Shown here in pieces: positions 43,377-53,179 of a stretch of 64,000 nucleotides of DNA. Position numbers and translations under genes: made by a program. Origin of the DNA: Bacteroidales bacterium (GTDB lineage: Bacteria > Bacteroidota > Bacteroidia > Bacteroidales > P3); contig JAGCOF010000002.1 of the NCBI GenBank assembly GCA_017645585.1, positions 62,001 to 126,000 on the forward strand, read 5' to 3'. Below the pieces are notes generated by a model. It was not told the DNA's origin. It searched no databases and saw only the letters and a list, made by a program, of their open reading frames with translations. Each line of letters begins with the position of its first letter. Position 1 is the stretch's first letter.

Positions 43377-43445
43377 AGTTTTAAGTGGCTGACGCACAAA
43401 TATTGTTGCGCAAGCCACTTAAAACTTACAGTTTACAGCTCAAAA
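43377..43445. repeat. Inverted TTTTAAG-type array before nadD
   Basis: AGTTTTAAGTGGC (43377-43389) pairs with GCCACTTAAAACT (43414-43426), flanked by further 7-mers. It matches the element at 3271-3355. It lies between the exported-protein gene and nadD and is open in the nadD frame. Confidence 0.8.
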
Positions 43446-43453
43446 CCAAGGAA

Positions 43454-44032
43454 GTGAAACGCACCGCTCTTTTTTTCGGTTCGTTCAACCCCATCCATGT
43501 GGGACACCTCATCATTGCCAATACCATACTACAACAGGAAGGCATTGATGAGGTGTGGCTGGTACCGTCGCCACAGAACCCCATGAAAGAGCGCAGCAGC
43601 CTGCTGGCCGACCATCACAGGTTGCAGATGGTGCGCCGCGCCATCGACGACAACTACCGCCTGCGGGCCTGCGACATCGAGATGCACCTCCCCATACCGA
43701 GCTACACGGTAGTCACCCTGGCGGCCCTGGGTGAGAAGTATCCCGACCGCGAATTCTGCCTCATCATGGGCAGCGACAACTTGGACACCTTCGAGCATTG
43801 GCGCAACTACGAATACATCCTTGAGCACTACCGGCTGATTGTCTATCCCCGCCCGGGCTCGGAGCACTGCAAACTGCGCAACCACCCGAGCGTAACGATG
43901 GTCGACGTGCCAATGATGGACATTTCGTCGAGCTACATCCGCACCCAGATTGCCGCCGGTCGCGACGTGCGCTACCTGCTCACCGAGCCGGTGTACAAAT
44001 ACCTCACCGAAATGCACTTTTACGAGAGTTGA
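43454..44032 (+). CDS. nadD: Nicotinate-nucleotide adenylyltransferase
   Basis: A 192-aa nucleotidyltransferase converting nicotinate mononucleotide to deamido-NAD. GSFNPIHVGH (9-18) is the ATP motif; SSSYIRTQIAAG is the C-terminal signature. I choose GTG at 43454 (then KRTALFFGSF), preceded by AAGGAA, because it gives the family's usual N-terminus. An ATG at 43385 would add 23 residues encoded by the inverted heptamer array. Confidence 0.92.
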   Translation: MKRTALFFGSFNPIHVGHLIIANTILQQEGIDEVWLVPSPQNPMKERSSLLADHHRLQMVRRAIDDNYRLRACDIEMHLPIPSYTVVTLAALGEKYPDREFCLIMGSDNLDTFEHWRNYEYILEHYRLIVYPRPGSEHCKLRNHPSVTMVDVPMMDISSSYIRTQIAAGRDVRYLLTEPVYKYLTEMHFYES

Positions 44033-44034
44033 AT

Positions 44035-46047
44035 ATGAAAAAGATTATCAAAATATTACTGTGGGTAGTCGGCATCGTGCTGGCCCTGCTTATTATTGTG
44101 TCGCTCGTGGCGGGTCCCGTGGCCAAAAGCTACATCAACCGTAACGGCGAGAAACTGACCGGCCGCCACGTGGAAGTGAAGCACGTGGGCCTGAATCTGC
44201 TGACAGGCAGCGTCAAAGTGCAGGGGCTCAACCTCTACGAGGAGGATGGCCAGCGCATCTTCGCTGGTTTCGACACCCTCGATGTGCGCGCCGCCCTGCT
44301 GCAGCTGCCTTTCAAGACCGTTAACCTGCGCCACATCACCCTCGCCGGCCTCAACGCCCAGGTGCTGCAGGATGGCGACCGTTTCAACTTCAGCAGCCTG
44401 ATAGAGCACTTCAAGAGCGACAAGCCCGACGAGGAGAAGGACACCACGCCGAGCGATTGGACGCTGAAATTCTACAACATACGCATCAGCCACGCCAGCC
44501 TCGGTTATCGCGACCTGCAGGGCAACAAGGAGCTGAGACTGCCCGATGTGAACCTGCGCGTGCCGGGCTTCGTCATGGGTGCCAAAGAACGCACCGAAGG
44601 AGGCCTGAACCTGAACTTCGACAAGGGTGGACACCTCAACGCCAACGCCCACTATGACGCAGCCGCCGGCAACCTCGACGCAAAAGTGGACCTCACCGGC
44701 TTTGCACTGCGCAACGTGGAAGGCTACATCAAAGACATCATTGACTTCGACGAGGTGGCGGGCACCCTCGCGGCGCACATCACCCTCAAGGGACGCACCG
44801 CCGAACTGCTGAAGAGCCACATCGCCGCCACCGTGACATTGTCCGACGTGGATCTGCAGGCCGAGAAAGCACAGGTAGCAGGCTTGAAGGAGCTGAGCGT
44901 CAAAGTGAACAACATCAACCTCGACGCCAACAGCTACGACATCGCCGAGGTGCACCTCGACGGCCTCACCGCCACCTACGAACAGTGGGAGGGCTACACG
45001 AACATCAGCCGCCTGATGAAGAAGAAGGAAACCACCGAGGTAACCGACAGCACAGAAAACGCTGAGGAAATTGAGGAAACAGAGACTTCCAACAAGAACC
45101 CCATGCAGTTGCATGTGGGGCGCTTGCTGGTGGAGAACTGCGCGCTGACTTATGTCAACCACACGCTGCCCGAAGAGTTTCGTTTCCCCGTCACCAATCT
45201 GGTGGTCAAAGCCGACGACCTCAGCACGCAAGGCGACAACAACGCCACGCTGCGCGCCACGCTCCCGGGCGGTGGCCTCCTGGCGGTACGCTGGCAGGGT
45301 AACATCAGCGAGTGGAAGCAGCACCAAGACCTCTTCCTCACCATCAAGGGTCTTGACATGAAGCAACTAAGCCCCTGGGCATTGGCCTACACTGGTCAAC
45401 CCATCGAGGACGGTGTTTTCAGCCTCACTTCGCGCAACAGCATCAACAACAGCAACCTCAACGGCAAGAACACCCTCGACATCTACAAAATCGAGGTCGG
45501 CAAGCGCCGCAAAGATGTGGACGCCAAGTTGAAGCTGCCCGTCAAAGCGGCCCTCTACATACTGAAGGACAAAGACGACAAGATACTGGTAGACATGCCC
45601 ATCAAGGGCAACGTGGACAACCCCGAGTTCAACTACATGAAGGTGGTGTGGAAGACGCTGGGCAACCTGGTGGTCAAGGTAGCCACCTCGCCGGCACGCG
45701 CCCTCGGCAACGCCTTGGGGCTGAACGGCGACGACCTGGCCTTCATCGCCATCGACCCCACGCAACACGGCCTCACCTCGGAACAGTACCACACCCTCGG
45801 ACAGCTGGCCACCGTAGCGCAGAGCGACAGCCTTATTGTGATTACCCTCGAACGCCGCATGCCAGAACCGGCCAACGACACCATGGCGCGCCACTACGAC
45901 ATGCTGAACCTACAGATACTACGCTACCTTGAGGAACAAGGCGTGCCCGAAGGACAGGTGCGCATCATCAATGGCGACGCCCCCGACCCCGCCGCCGGCG
46001 AAAAGAGCGGCTACGTAGTGGGCTCGGAGATGAAGATTGACGAATAA
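44035..46047 (+). CDS. DUF748/AsmA-like envelope protein
   Basis: A 670-aa protein with one N-terminal membrane helix (ILLWVVGIVLALLIIVSLVAG) and a long periplasmic beta-rich region: DUF748 features such as LTGRHVEVKHVGLNLLTGSV and late GLDMKQLSPWALAYTGQPIEDGV. AsmA-like proteins bridge the membranes and are proposed to move lipids. A charged linker (KKKETTEVTDSTENAEEI) lies near the middle. It begins 2 nt after the nadD stop, and parE starts 6 nt after it. Confidence 0.82.
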   Translation: MKKIIKILLWVVGIVLALLIIVSLVAGPVAKSYINRNGEKLTGRHVEVKHVGLNLLTGSVKVQGLNLYEEDGQRIFAGFDTLDVRAALLQLPFKTVNLRHITLAGLNAQVLQDGDRFNFSSLIEHFKSDKPDEEKDTTPSDWTLKFYNIRISHASLGYRDLQGNKELRLPDVNLRVPGFVMGAKERTEGGLNLNFDKGGHLNANAHYDAAAGNLDAKVDLTGFALRNVEGYIKDIIDFDEVAGTLAAHITLKGRTAELLKSHIAATVTLSDVDLQAEKAQVAGLKELSVKVNNINLDANSYDIAEVHLDGLTATYEQWEGYTNISRLMKKKETTEVTDSTENAEEIEETETSNKNPMQLHVGRLLVENCALTYVNHTLPEEFRFPVTNLVVKADDLSTQGDNNATLRATLPGGGLLAVRWQGNISEWKQHQDLFLTIKGLDMKQLSPWALAYTGQPIEDGVFSLTSRNSINNSNLNGKNTLDIYKIEVGKRRKDVDAKLKLPVKAALYILKDKDDKILVDMPIKGNVDNPEFNYMKVVWKTLGNLVVKVATSPARALGNALGLNGDDLAFIAIDPTQHGLTSEQYHTLGQLATVAQSDSLIVITLERRMPEPANDTMARHYDMLNLQILRYLEEQGVPEGQVRIINGDAPDPAAGEKSGYVVGSEMKIDE

Positions 46048-46053
46048 CACACT

Positions 46054-47961
46054 ATGGAAGAAGACACTATATTCACCACCCCCAACACTGCCGACTACAA
46101 CGACGATAGCATTGTGCACCTCGAAGACATGGAGCACATACGGCTGCGTCCGGGTATGTACATCGGCAAGTTGGGCGACGGCTCGTCGCACGACGACGGC
46201 ATCTATGTGCTCATCAAAGAGGTCATAGACAACTCGATAGACGAATTCACCTCGGGCTTCGGTAAGAAAATCGAAGTCAACATCAACTTCGCCGAGCGCA
46301 AGGTCAGCATCCGCGACTACGGCCGCGGTATCCCGCTGGGCAAGTTGGTGGAGGCTGTGAGCAAACTGAACACCGGCGCCAAATACGACAGCAAGGTATT
46401 CCAGAAGTCAGTGGGCTTGAACGGCGTGGGTACCAAAGCCGTCAACGCCCTGAGCAGCTGGTTCTGCGTGCAGGCCTTCCGCGACGGTAAGACACGCCGC
46501 GCCGAATTCGCCGAAGGCAAGCTCACCCACGACAGCGGCCTCATGAATGACAGCGCAGGCAACGAGAGCGGCACGATGGTCGAGTTCATCCCCGACAGCA
46601 AGCTCTTCGGCAACTACCACTTCATCAGCGAGTACGTGGAGAAGCGCATCTGGAACTACTGCTACCTCAACCGCGGCCTCACCATGTCCTACAACGGCAA
46701 GCGATACTACTCCAAGAACGGCTTGCTTGACCTGTTGGAGCACAACCTGCAGAGCGATCCCCTCTACCACATCATCCACATCAAGGAGGGCGACTTCGAA
46801 GCTGCCTTCACCCATATCGCCGGACAGAACAACGACTACTACTATTCCTTCGTCAACGGCCAACACACCACCGAGGGCGGCACCCACCAGAGCGCCTTCC
46901 GCGAGGCCTATGCCCGTGTGGTCAAAGACTTTATCAAGAAAGACTATCCACCTGAGGTTATCCGTGGCGGCCTTGTATGCGCCCTCTGCGTGCGCATACA
47001 AGAGCCCGTCTTCGAGGCACAAACCAAGACCAAGCTCGGCTCCACCCACCTGGAGCCCAACAAAGCCGACGGCAGCAACGATAGCCCTCTGCTGAAGACC
47101 TATGTGCTCGACATCCTCAAGCGTCACCTCGACAACTACCTCCACATACACTCAGAAACCGCTGACGCCCTGCTGGCCAAAATCAACCTCAACGAGAAAG
47201 AGCGCAAGGAGATTGCCGGCATCAAGAAGGTGGCCCGCGAAGCCGGCAAGAAAGCCAGCCTCAACAACCGCAAACTGCGCGACTGCCACGTGCACTACAA
47301 CACCAACCACGCTCGCCGTCTGGAGAGCACCATCTTCATCACCGAGGGCGACTCGGCCTCCGGCTCCATCACCAAGAGTCGCGATGTGGAGACACAGGCC
47401 GTCTTCAGCCTCCGAGGCAAACCCAAGAACACCTACAGCATCAACAAGGTGGAGGTCTACAAAAACGAAGAGCTCAACCTGCTACACAACGCCCTCGACA
47501 TCGACGAGGACATCGAGAACCTGCGCTACAACAACGTCGTCATCGCCACCGATGCCGATGTCGACGGCATGCACATACGCCTGCTGCTGCTCACCTTCTT
47601 CCTGCGCTTCTACCCTGAGCTCATCCAAACCGGCCACGTCTACATCCTGCAGACACCCCTCTTCCGCGTGCGCAACAAGCAGAAGACCACCTACTGCTAC
47701 ACCGACGAAGAGCGCGTCGACGCCATCAAATCCACCCCGGGCGCCGAAATCACACGCTTCAAGGGCCTCGGTGAAATCAGCCCCGACGAGTTCAAGAATT
47801 TCATCGGCAAAGACATGCGACTCGACCCCGTACTGCTGCACAAGGACTTCGACACCAACGGCGTGCTCAGCTTCTACATGGGCGAGAACACCCTCGAGCG
47901 TCGCGAATTCATCATGCAGAACCTCCGCATCGAGGACGACGAGTCAATCGTGGTGGCATAA
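46054..47961 (+). CDS. parE: DNA topoisomerase IV subunit B
   Basis: A 635-aa type IIA topoisomerase ATPase subunit. [23 protein letters not shown], the ATP-lid [14 protein letters not shown], the TOPRIM motifs EGDSASGS and [11 protein letters not shown], and the C-terminal [12 protein letters not shown] are present. GyrB would show EGDSAGGS; the Ser and the length fit ParE. Its partner parC is not in the window. Confidence 0.92.
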   Translation: MEEDTIFTTPNTADYNDDSIVHLEDMEHIRLRPGMYIGKLGDGSSHDDGIYVLIKEVIDNSIDEFTSGFGKKIEVNINFAERKVSIRDYGRGIPLGKLVEAVSKLNTGAKYDSKVFQKSVGLNGVGTKAVNALSSWFCVQAFRDGKTRRAEFAEGKLTHDSGLMNDSAGNESGTMVEFIPDSKLFGNYHFISEYVEKRIWNYCYLNRGLTMSYNGKRYYSKNGLLDLLEHNLQSDPLYHIIHIKEGDFEAAFTHIAGQNNDYYYSFVNGQHTTEGGTHQSAFREAYARVVKDFIKKDYPPEVIRGGLVCALCVRIQEPVFEAQTKTKLGSTHLEPNKADGSNDSPLLKTYVLDILKRHLDNYLHIHSETADALLAKINLNEKERKEIAGIKKVAREAGKKASLNNRKLRDCHVHYNTNHARRLESTIFITEGDSASGSITKSRDVETQAVFSLRGKPKNTYSINKVEVYKNEELNLLHNALDIDEDIENLRYNNVVIATDADVDGMHIRLLLLTFFLRFYPELIQTGHVYILQTPLFRVRNKQKTTYCYTDEERVDAIKSTPGAEITRFKGLGEISPDEFKNFIGKDMRLDPVLLHKDFDTNGVLSFYMGENTLERREFIMQNLRIEDDESIVVA

Positions 47962-47967
47962 AAAAAA

Positions 47968-47999
47968 TTTGGCCATATTAAGATTTATTACTAATATTG
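47968..47999 (+). promoter_or_regulatory. Promoter of the H1-like gene
   Basis: TTTG (47968-47971), 20 bp, TAATATTG (47992-47999), one mismatch from the consensus box; the ATG follows at 48018. Confidence 0.6.
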
Positions 48000-48017
48000 C
48001 ACTCAAATATTACTGCC

Positions 48018-48944
48018 ATGCCAACTGCCAAAAGACATAAAAAGAACCTGATTGTCAGCTATAAGAACCTTTCTGACAACCTGAAAGAACTATTCAAAGA
48101 AACCTATCCCGAAGGCTACAACAACTACCTGCAAAAGTTTGTCAAGCCCAATGGAGAGGCTATTTTTGTTGTCCCCTTCGAAACCACCGACACCGTCTAC
48201 ATGGTCAAGTTCGAGGTCAAAATCGACACCCTCGGCGAAGACCTCGACAAAGCCCTCTTTGACGACGACTCCGACGACGGCAAGGAGGAGGAATTCGCTC
48301 CCCTCAGCGAGGCCCTCGACAAAGAAGAGGTGGACACCAGCCACCGCGAACGCCACCTGCGACACGGCGACTTCGAGGAATTGCTCGACGAGGACAAGAA
48401 GAAGAAAGCCACCCTCGGCGTAGACAAAGAAGGCCTCAAGGAAGCCCTCGGCGACGACGAGGACACCGACGAGCTCGACAGCTACGACACCCTCGACGAC
48501 GACGAGCCCACAGACGACGACTTCGAGCCGACCGACGAGGATCTGCGCGGCATCGAAGAGGAATACCTCGACGCCGAAATACCGCCGCTCGATGCCACCA
48601 TCCCCGAAGAAGAGATGGTCGAAATACCCAAGAAAGGCGCCAAGAAAGCCACCAAAACGGTAACCAAGAAAGCACCTGCTAAAACGACCGCGAAAGTAAC
48701 CGTAAAAGCACCCGCCAAAGTAGCTACGAAAGCGCCTACAAAAGTGACCGTAAAAGCGCCCGCAAAAGTAGCCACAAAAGCACCCGCAAAAGTGACCACA
48801 AAAGCTCCTGCAAAAGCGACTGTTAAAGCACCCGCAAAAGTAGCTTCAAAAGCACCCGCTAAGGTGACCACAAAAACGACAGCAAAGGTTGCCACGAAAG
48901 CGCCCGCCAAAGCGGTCAAAAGCACCACCAAGAAAAACAAATAA
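48018..48944 (+). CDS. Histone-H1-like protein with Lys/Ala/Pro octapeptide tail
   Basis: A 308-aa protein in three parts: a basic N-terminal globular domain (about 1-70, LSDNLKELFKETYPEGYNNY), a very acidic middle (DDSDDGKEEEF, DDEDTDELDSYDTLDDDE) and a C-terminal tail of about nine 8-residue repeats (K-APAKVAT). The tail resembles eukaryotic H1 and bacterial H1-like proteins that bind DNA. The 24-bp DNA repeats vary at third positions, so the peptide repeat seems selected. It probably binds DNA or RNA, the acidic segment moderating the tail; no enzymatic motif. Confidence 0.8.
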   Translation: MPTAKRHKKNLIVSYKNLSDNLKELFKETYPEGYNNYLQKFVKPNGEAIFVVPFETTDTVYMVKFEVKIDTLGEDLDKALFDDDSDDGKEEEFAPLSEALDKEEVDTSHRERHLRHGDFEELLDEDKKKKATLGVDKEGLKEALGDDEDTDELDSYDTLDDDEPTDDDFEPTDEDLRGIEEEYLDAEIPPLDATIPEEEMVEIPKKGAKKATKTVTKKAPAKTTAKVTVKAPAKVATKAPTKVTVKAPAKVATKAPAKVTTKAPAKATVKAPAKVASKAPAKVTTKTTAKVATKAPAKAVKSTTKKNK

Positions 48945-48956
48945 AACGCTATAGAT

Positions 48957-49691
48957 ATGAAACATGCAGTAAAAACTCTCTGCCTCGCCACCCTGATGGT
49001 CGGCCTGGCTTTCGGCGCCAACGCACAATTCCGCCAATCGGTCTTCCTCAACGGCAACCTGCCCACCGGCAACTTCGGCCAGAATGTCAGCGAAAACCAC
49101 ACCATCGTCCCCTTGACCTACGAAGAGGTCGGCAAAGCAGCCGCCTTCGGTTTCGGCCTCGGTTATCGCGCCAGCTACCGCTTCGACGTAGGTGTCGGCA
49201 TGGTGGCTCCCTTCGTCCAGATTGACGTGCTATGGAACACCATCAACAGCTCTTGGAACGACAAATACCTCAACGACAACCTCACCGCCCCCACCTATTT
49301 CAACTTCCCCTTCATGGCCGGTGTGAGCTACCTCTACGACCAGCTGTGGAACGACATCACCCCCTACGCTGAGTTCGGCGTGGGTGCCGACATGCTGTGG
49401 ATTACCGCCGAAGGCAAACCCGCCTCGCAGAACAACGGCACCTTGTACTACGCCTACAACCCCAGCTTCGCCATGTCCTGGATGCTGGGTGCCGGTGCCT
49501 ACTTCGGCCGCCACGTCAGCGTGGGCGTCTACTACTACGGCATGGGCAAACACGCCATCGACTACACCAGCGCCACCCTCCGCAACAACAACGTGGCACA
49601 AGCCCAGCTGGATGCCAACAACCTGCTCAACCACGGCCGCGAAACCCGCACCGTCGGCAGCCTCGCCATCCGCATCGGCTTCCACTTCTAA
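48957..49691 (+). CDS. Outer-membrane beta-barrel protein
   Basis: A 244-aa protein with a signal peptide (TLMVGLAFGANA) and alternating amphipathic strands ending in Phe (IRIGFHF), as in small barrels of the OmpA/OMP_b-brl group. It starts 12 nt after the H1-like gene and is closed by a terminator. Function unknown. Confidence 0.8.
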   Translation: MKHAVKTLCLATLMVGLAFGANAQFRQSVFLNGNLPTGNFGQNVSENHTIVPLTYEEVGKAAAFGFGLGYRASYRFDVGVGMVAPFVQIDVLWNTINSSWNDKYLNDNLTAPTYFNFPFMAGVSYLYDQLWNDITPYAEFGVGADMLWITAEGKPASQNNGTLYYAYNPSFAMSWMLGAGAYFGRHVSVGVYYYGMGKHAIDYTSATLRNNNVAQAQLDANNLLNHGRETRTVGSLAIRIGFHF

Positions 49692-49717
49692 ACCATAGGG
49701 CTACACAGCCTTTTCAA

Positions 49718-49756
49718 CAGGGCCTGTCGGCACAACACCGGCAGGCCCTGCTTTTT
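49718..49756 (+). terminator. Terminator after the barrel gene
   Basis: A 13-bp stem (CAGGGCCTGTCGG with CCGGCAGGCCCTG, one G-U) with a 7-nt loop and a following CTTTTT. Confidence 0.88.
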
Positions 49757-49808
49757 ACACAATTTTTTCGGCGCCGCTGCGTTATAATGATGTTACTTCT
49801 ACAAGTTT

Positions 49809-52697
49809 ATGAAAAGAATTCTGTTCGTAGTATGGATGATGACCGCCTGGCTGTTCCCGCTGGCGGCGCAGGTCGATTCGGCGCTGACGGAGGATTGGGA
49901 GAGCGGCGACTTCACAGGGTTGGCATGGGAGCGCCCGGGGGCGCAATACCGGTGGGAGGTCACCAGCGAAGGGGCTCACAGCGGACGCTACTGCGCCCGC
50001 AGCGGCAACTACTATACGCTGAACACCGAGTCGGTGCTGCAACTGGCAGTATATCTGACGGACACGGGCACTCTCTCCTACTACCGCAAAGTCTTCTCGG
50101 CCGAGGGAAGCGGAGGATTCCTCTTCTGGCTCGACGGTCAGTTGCGCGACTCGCTGGCGGGATACGTCGAATGGAGCGAGTTTCAATGCCCCATCTCTGC
50201 GGGGTTCCACACCCTGAAATTCTGCTACACAAAGAACCAGACGAAAAGCCGCGGTTCCGACTGTGTGTGGATTGACGACATACAGTTGCCCGGCGGCATC
50301 ATAGTAACTCCTCCGTCGGACAGCACCTCCGGCACCGATGAGGTGGTGATTTTCGACGATGTGGAAGGACATCAGTTCGGGGCGGTGAACTCACCGGGAA
50401 CGGTGGGGTGGAGCTATATCGACGGCGACGCGGCCCCCACGGCCACCTACAACCTGCTGGATTTCCCCAACGAGGGGACGCCTATGGCTTTTGTCGTGTT
50501 GGACGACTATCTCCTCGTCGGGAATTATTATAACGTCACAGCTCATTCGGGTCACCGTTTCCTCGGTAGCCCCTACCATTCCGACAGAGCCAACGACGAT
50601 TGGATGATAAGCCCCGAGCTGAACTTCTCTGAGGCTTTCACTTTCTCCTTCTACGCCCGCAGCTTTGCCGACCGCTTCCCCGACGAGAAATTCGTGGTGG
50701 CCTATTCGCTCACCAATGCCGCTGCCGCGAGCTTTATCCCCCTGCATTGCGACACGCTGACGACCACCGCCGTCTGGACAGAATACACCTTTCAGGTGCC
50801 GGCAGCGGCCAGATATGTAGCCATCCATTGCGTCTCGCACGACCAATATATGTTCTGTCTGGACGACCTCACCATCCGTGGCCGAGTGGGAATGGTAAAT
50901 GAAGAATCGAGAATAGAGAGTTTATCTGACGTAGGCAACAACTCTCAATCCTCACCTCTCACACCTCACCTTTCTCCTCTCACCGAATCCAAGGACAACA
51001 CCTCCAGCCACATGGCCACCACGTTGGACGACATGCTACGCTGGAACAAATACCCCACCTACGAGGTCTACACCCAGCTGCTGCAATACTTCCAAGACTC
51101 CTTCCCCACCCTCTGCCAGATCGACACCATCCTCGACTCCACGCCGCATCCCGACCTGCACCATTCCATCTTCGCCATCCACATCAGCAACACCTTCGGG
51201 CAAGCCACCACGAAGCCGGCCTTCCTCTACTCCTCGACCATGCATGGGTGGGAGGTCGTCTGCTACTACACGGTGCTGCACCTGGCCGACTATATCCTGC
51301 ACAACGCCACCACCGACACCGCCGTGCAGCGGCTGCTCGACAACGTCGACCTCTACATCTGTCCGCTCGAGAACCCCGACGGCACCTATCACCTGAACAA
51401 CGACCTGATATTGAAAGACAACATCCATTCCACCTACCATAACTACAATGACGTGCAACTCAACCGCAACTACCCGTTCCTGCCAGGAATAGAGGGGTCA
51501 CCCAACATCCAACCCGAGACGCAAGCCATCATCGATTGGGTCACACCAAAGCATTTCGTCATGTCGGTCAACTTCCATTGCGGCGCCGAGATAGTGAACT
51601 ACCCCTGGGATGCATGGACAACGGCACAGCGCTCGCATGCCGATGCCGACTGGTTCCGCTACACGGGTCAGAACTACGCCTCGCTCTGTCATGCCGTCGA
51701 CACCGCCTACCTCTATGGCGATTACCGCGGACGTTCGGTCATCGAGGGCGCCGACTGGAGCCCCCTGGTCGGTGGCCGTCAGGATTACATGACCTACTAC
51801 CAGCGTTGCCGCGAGGTGACCATAGAGATGAGCTACCAGTCGGTGATCACAGACACCCTTGTGCTGCCCACCTTCTGGGACAAGAGCAAAGACGCCCTGC
51901 TGAGCTACGCCATGGAAAGCAGCTACGGCTTCTGGGGCACGGTGACCGACGCCGTTACCGGCGAGCCGCTGGAGGCGATGATCCGCGTCGTCGACCACGA
52001 CTACTTCCATTCCGAGGTCTTCTCCCATCTGCCGCTGGGCACCTACCACCGTCCCATCATGGCCGACACCTACACCGTCGAGGTCTCAGCCCCCTGCTAC
52101 CAGACGGCCACCTTCACCGTCACCACCCGCCCGGGAGTGGGCATCCGCCACGATGTGGCGCTACAGCCGCAGGTAGTCGAGCCCCTGGCCTTCGACCAAT
52201 ACATCCTCGCTGGGATGCAGACGACTGTGGTGGCGCTCTCGCAGCACGAAGTTTGGTGGTACGACTCCGACACCGCCTCGCTACCCATCGCCATCGGCAG
52301 CCACTTCACCACCCCCACGCTTTACGACACCACCACCTATTACCTCGAGGCGCGTTACCAAGACGACACGTTGCTCTGCGTCAGCCCTCGCAGCTCCGTC
52401 ACCGTCTATGTTATCGACACAAGCGCCCTTAATTCCGACCTCCAACCCCCGACTTCCGGGTTCAAGGTATACCCCAACCCTGCGGAGGACTATCTGATGC
52501 TGGACGCCAGGTGCGACGGCGCCCTGAGGGTGGAGATCTACGACATCCGGGGCGTCTCCGTCATGGAGTGCGTGTGCTCCTGCCCCACCAAGCTGGATAT
52601 CACACAGTTGAAGACCGGGATCTACTTCCTACGCGCAACCCATAGCGACGGCCGCCGCGAAGTCGTGGAGTTCGTGAAAACCCGCCTCGCCGATTGA
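49809..52697 (+). CDS. M14 zinc carboxypeptidase exported by T9SS
   Basis: A 962-aa protein: signal peptide (residues 1-20), two N-terminal jelly-roll/cleaved-adhesin-like domains (about 25-360), a linker partly encoded by a 7-bp array (380-393), and the M14 domain with zinc ligands H479/E482 (MHGWE) and H590 (NFHCG) and catalytic E673 (REVTIEMSYQ). A carboxypeptidase-regulatory-like domain (FWGTVTDAVTGEPLEAMIRV) and a T9SS sorting domain (YPNPAEDYLML ... GIYFLRA) follow. It should trim C-terminal residues from peptides outside the cell. Confidence 0.9.
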   Translation: MKRILFVVWMMTAWLFPLAAQVDSALTEDWESGDFTGLAWERPGAQYRWEVTSEGAHSGRYCARSGNYYTLNTESVLQLAVYLTDTGTLSYYRKVFSAEGSGGFLFWLDGQLRDSLAGYVEWSEFQCPISAGFHTLKFCYTKNQTKSRGSDCVWIDDIQLPGGIIVTPPSDSTSGTDEVVIFDDVEGHQFGAVNSPGTVGWSYIDGDAAPTATYNLLDFPNEGTPMAFVVLDDYLLVGNYYNVTAHSGHRFLGSPYHSDRANDDWMISPELNFSEAFTFSFYARSFADRFPDEKFVVAYSLTNAAAASFIPLHCDTLTTTAVWTEYTFQVPAAARYVAIHCVSHDQYMFCLDDLTIRGRVGMVNEESRIESLSDVGNNSQSSPLTPHLSPLTESKDNTSSHMATTLDDMLRWNKYPTYEVYTQLLQYFQDSFPTLCQIDTILDSTPHPDLHHSIFAIHISNTFGQATTKPAFLYSSTMHGWEVVCYYTVLHLADYILHNATTDTAVQRLLDNVDLYICPLENPDGTYHLNNDLILKDNIHSTYHNYNDVQLNRNYPFLPGIEGSPNIQPETQAIIDWVTPKHFVMSVNFHCGAEIVNYPWDAWTTAQRSHADADWFRYTGQNYASLCHAVDTAYLYGDYRGRSVIEGADWSPLVGGRQDYMTYYQRCREVTIEMSYQSVITDTLVLPTFWDKSKDALLSYAMESSYGFWGTVTDAVTGEPLEAMIRVVDHDYFHSEVFSHLPLGTYHRPIMADTYTVEVSAPCYQTATFTVTTRPGVGIRHDVALQPQVVEPLAFDQYILAGMQTTVVALSQHEVWWYDSDTASLPIAIGSHFTTPTLYDTTTYYLEARYQDDTLLCVSPRSSVTVYVIDTSALNSDLQPPTSGFKVYPNPAEDYLMLDARCDGALRVEIYDIRGVSVMECVCSCPTKLDITQLKTGIYFLRATHSDGRREVVEFVKTRLAD
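50896..50983. repeat. 7-bp arrays in the M14 gene linker
   Basis: A purine-rich array near 50896-50922 and five pyrimidine-rich 7-mers at 50949-50983 (TCCTCAC, CTCTCAC, ACCTCAC, CTTTCTC, CTCTCAC), in frame, encoding SSPLTPHLSPLT. Confidence 0.8.
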
Positions 52698-53179
52698 GTG
52701 TCCCAAGAGTTACCCAAGAGTTACCCAAGAGCTGACCGGTAGTTGTCCCGATATTATCCCGAGGTTATCCCGAAGTTATCCTATTTCTGACAACTGATAA
52801 CCGACAACTGACAACTAATTATATCGTGCACGACCTATTCGCATCACCCCCGCACCAACCCCCTGTCTACACCGTCTTTTCTCCGACCGCAGTCGGACTT
52901 CAGTCGGACTTGACTCGGACATGAGTCGGACCACAGTCGGAGGGGGTCCGTAGTGATGGGGTGGAAAATCATGGTATTAATGGTTGATATAGTGATTTTT
53001 AGCATTTTGGTGAGACGTAAGAAGTGAGACGTGAGAGGTTTTTCTGTCTTCTCACGTCTCAATTCTCACGTCTCACGTCTACTTCCACTAGCCACCAAAC
53101 ACCCATTTATATCGTGCACGATATAATTTTACCACCATTGAAATTTCAAAAATATTTTTGCCGCATGAATTATTCTTTG
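52698..53179. repeat. 11-bp and 7-bp arrays plus composite element copy 2 (gene-free)
   Basis: 52698-52785: eight 11-mers (GTTACCCAAGA then GTTATCCCGAG type). 52787-52821: CTGACAA-type 7-mers. 52824-52833: TCGTGCACGA. 52870-52950: the block opening CACCGTCTTTTCTCCGACC with AGTCGGACTTC 11-mers (52891-52945), nearly identical to 24449-24530. 53010-53080: inverted GTGAGAC/GTCTCAC 7-mer arms. 53107-53126: a 20-bp perfect palindrome around TCGTGCACGA. No ORF is convincing. The stretch leads into the second R-M promoter. Confidence 0.78.

Noticed and set aside
46054..47961. GyrB instead of ParE
   Set aside because: The TOPRIM motif is EGDSASGS and not EGDSAGGS, and the length fits ParE; genome context outside the window could still revise this.
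52698..53080. Possible CRISPR array
   Set aside because: Units are 7 or 11 bp, directly adjoining and degenerate, with no unique spacers and no cas genes.
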